A DNA stretch of 15,805 nt from Candidatus Symbiothrix sp. (GTDB taxonomy: Bacteria > Bacteroidota > Bacteroidia > Bacteroidales > Azobacteroidaceae): positions 1-15,805 of the forward strand of contig JAISWY010000015.1 of the NCBI GenBank assembly GCA_031270925.1, in the 5' to 3' direction. Both the position numbers and the translations under genes were made by a program. Position 1 is the first letter of the stretch, and each line of letters starts with the position of its first letter. Of the stretch, positions 15,134 to 15,805 are shown one piece after another. The notes beneath the pieces were generated by a model that saw only the letters and a program-made list of their open reading frames with translations, had not been told where the DNA came from and did no database searches.

Positions 15134-15678
15134 TGCCCGATAAAAAATTGTACGATAGCGAGATTGGCGTGGTTGTTTTTCGAAAGAACGACCGCGCCAA
15201 ACGCTATATTATCCGGATCAAGCAAAAGCAAGTGAGCGTTACCGTGCCTCGTTCCGGTAATTTCCGTTTCGCCGAGAATTTTTTCCGGCAAAACCGCATC
15301 GCTATTCTTCGTAAAATTGCACAACAACCTGAAATAGAATCTGTTCCGCAGCACGACGAATCCGAGTTACGAACACAAGCCCGTGCTTTTTTACCGGAAA
15401 GATTAAAATCCTTGGCCGAAACGCATCATTTTCAATATCAATCCATTAAAATAACAAAGAGCAAAACCCGCTGGGGATCTTGCTCTTCAAAAAAAAACAT
15501 TAACTTATCTCTTTATTTGATGTTATTGCCTTTGCATTTAATCGATTATGTATTGCTTCACGAACTTTGTCATACGGTAGAGATGAATCACAGTCCCGCG
15601 TTTTGGGATTTGCTTAATCGGCATACCGACGGGATGGCGAAAGCTTTGCGGAAGGAATTGCGTGCGAAAAAACCGTAA
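15133..15678 (+). CDS. YgjP-type (DUF45/COG1451) zinc metalloprotease
   Basis: This 181-residue protein has no signal peptide or membrane segment and should be cytosolic. The zinc site is HELCH (143-147) with a third His at 153 in NHSPAFW (152-158), spaced as in the YgjP/WLM/SprT-like family. The family-typical KTRWGSCS (111-118) lies just upstream, and the N-terminal half (about 10-60) has the beta strands and the K/R-rich 'RAKRYIIRI' of the DUF45 domain. Its natural substrate is not known to me. The ATG overlaps the stop of the M16 partner gene in TAATG, so it is almost certainly co-translated. A weak terminator spans its stop codon. Confidence 0.93.
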   Translation: MPDKKLYDSEIGVVVFRKNDRAKRYIIRIKQKQVSVTVPRSGNFRFAENFFRQNRIAILRKIAQQPEIESVPQHDESELRTQARAFLPERLKSLAETHHFQYQSIKITKSKTRWGSCSSKKNINLSLYLMLLPLHLIDYVLLHELCHTVEMNHSPAFWDLLNRHTDGMAKALRKELRAKKP

Positions 15679-15699
15679 TCTCCGGTTAAATCTTTTTTT
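15671..15699 (+). terminator. Weak intrinsic terminator after the YgjP gene
   Basis: AACCG (15671-15675) pairs with CGGTT (15683-15687) around a 7-base loop containing the YgjP stop codon. After AAATC comes a run of seven T (15693-15699). The stem is short and the T run starts five bases past it, so termination would be modest, but the position at the end of the last gene fits. Confidence 0.45.
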
Positions 15700-15730
15700 G
15701 AGGTGCTATTGGCTTTTTCAATGTATTTAA

Positions 15731-15747
15731 CAAGTCCGCAGGACTTG
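15731..15747. repeat. Perfect palindrome, 7-bp stem
   Basis: CAAGTCC and GGACTTG are exact reverse complements around a GCA loop. It lies ten bases before a second, stronger hairpin, in a gene-free stretch. There is no T run, so it is not a typical terminator. It may be part of a REP-like intergenic repeat. Confidence 0.7.
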
Positions 15748-15756
15748 CCTGTGAAT

Positions 15757-15780
15757 AACCCCCAGATTTATCTGGGGGTT
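15757..15780. repeat. Perfect 10-bp palindrome, REP-like hairpin
   Basis: AACCCCCAGA (15757-15766) pairs perfectly with TCTGGGGGTT (15771-15780) around a TTTA loop. Two further outer pairs are possible, one a G-U wobble. No T run follows on either strand. The C5/G5 core resembles palindromes I remember as dispersed between genes in Bacteroidota. The rest of the end of the window (15781-15805) holds nothing I can identify. Confidence 0.75.
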
Positions 15781-15805
15781 GTGATACGCCTCCTTTCACC
15801 GAACG

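Noticed and set aside
9771..15678. Defence island or phage remnant
   Set aside because: None of the proteins carries integrase, toxin, nuclease-effector or phage structural features; all are ordinary chromosomal peptidase or hydrolase families with base composition like the dcw genes.
15757..15780. CRISPR repeat or intrinsic terminator
   Set aside because: There is a single copy without spacers, and no T run follows on either strand.

Overview
This window is a moderate-GC chromosomal segment from a member of the Bacteroidota, most likely the order Bacteroidales. It carries 13 genes, all on the + strand, tightly packed, with no intergenic stretch longer than about 130 bases. The assignment rests on the gene order mraY-murD-ftsW-murG-murC-ftsQ-ftsA-ftsZ, on the Bacteroidota versions of these proteins (long MraY with an insert, divergent FtsQ and FtsA), on the lack of Shine-Dalgarno sequences (starts sit in A/T-rich leaders), and on a Bacteroidota-type promoter (TAnnTTTG -7 box) ahead of the last operon. 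Family assignments come from motifs and remembered homologues; no database search was run.

Region 1 (1-9754) is the downstream half of the division and cell wall (dcw) cluster. MraY makes lipid I, MurG makes lipid II, MurC and MurD add the first and second amino acids of the stem peptide, and FtsW polymerises glycan at the septum. FtsQ, FtsA and FtsZ supply the divisome scaffold, the membrane anchor and the cytoskeletal ring. Several genes overlap (ftsW/murG, murC/ftsQ), which suggests translational coupling. mraY runs off the left edge: its reading frame is open to the first base and the visible ATG is internal.

Region 2 (9771-11652) is a coupled pair with no obvious tie to division: a rhomboid intramembrane serine protease, and a membrane-anchored endonuclease/exonuclease/phosphatase-fold protein that overlaps it by 14 bases. 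Region 3 (11732-15678) has its own promoter and encodes three peptidase-family proteins: a secreted active M16 metallopeptidase, a secreted M16 partner that lacks the zinc motif and carries an extra C-terminal domain, and a cytosolic YgjP-type zinc metalloprotease overlapping the previous stop by one base. The right end (15679-15805) holds a weak terminator and two perfect palindromes, with no gene.

No wholly new system is visible. The most interesting signals are small: a C/G-rich palindromic element of about 33 bases that seems to be inserted in frame inside murC; two REP-like hairpins at the right end; departures from conserved motifs in FtsW and FtsA; an 18-base tandem repeat building a charged helix at the FtsA C-terminus; and the active/inactive M16 pair with a fused LolA-like domain coupled to a YgjP protease.
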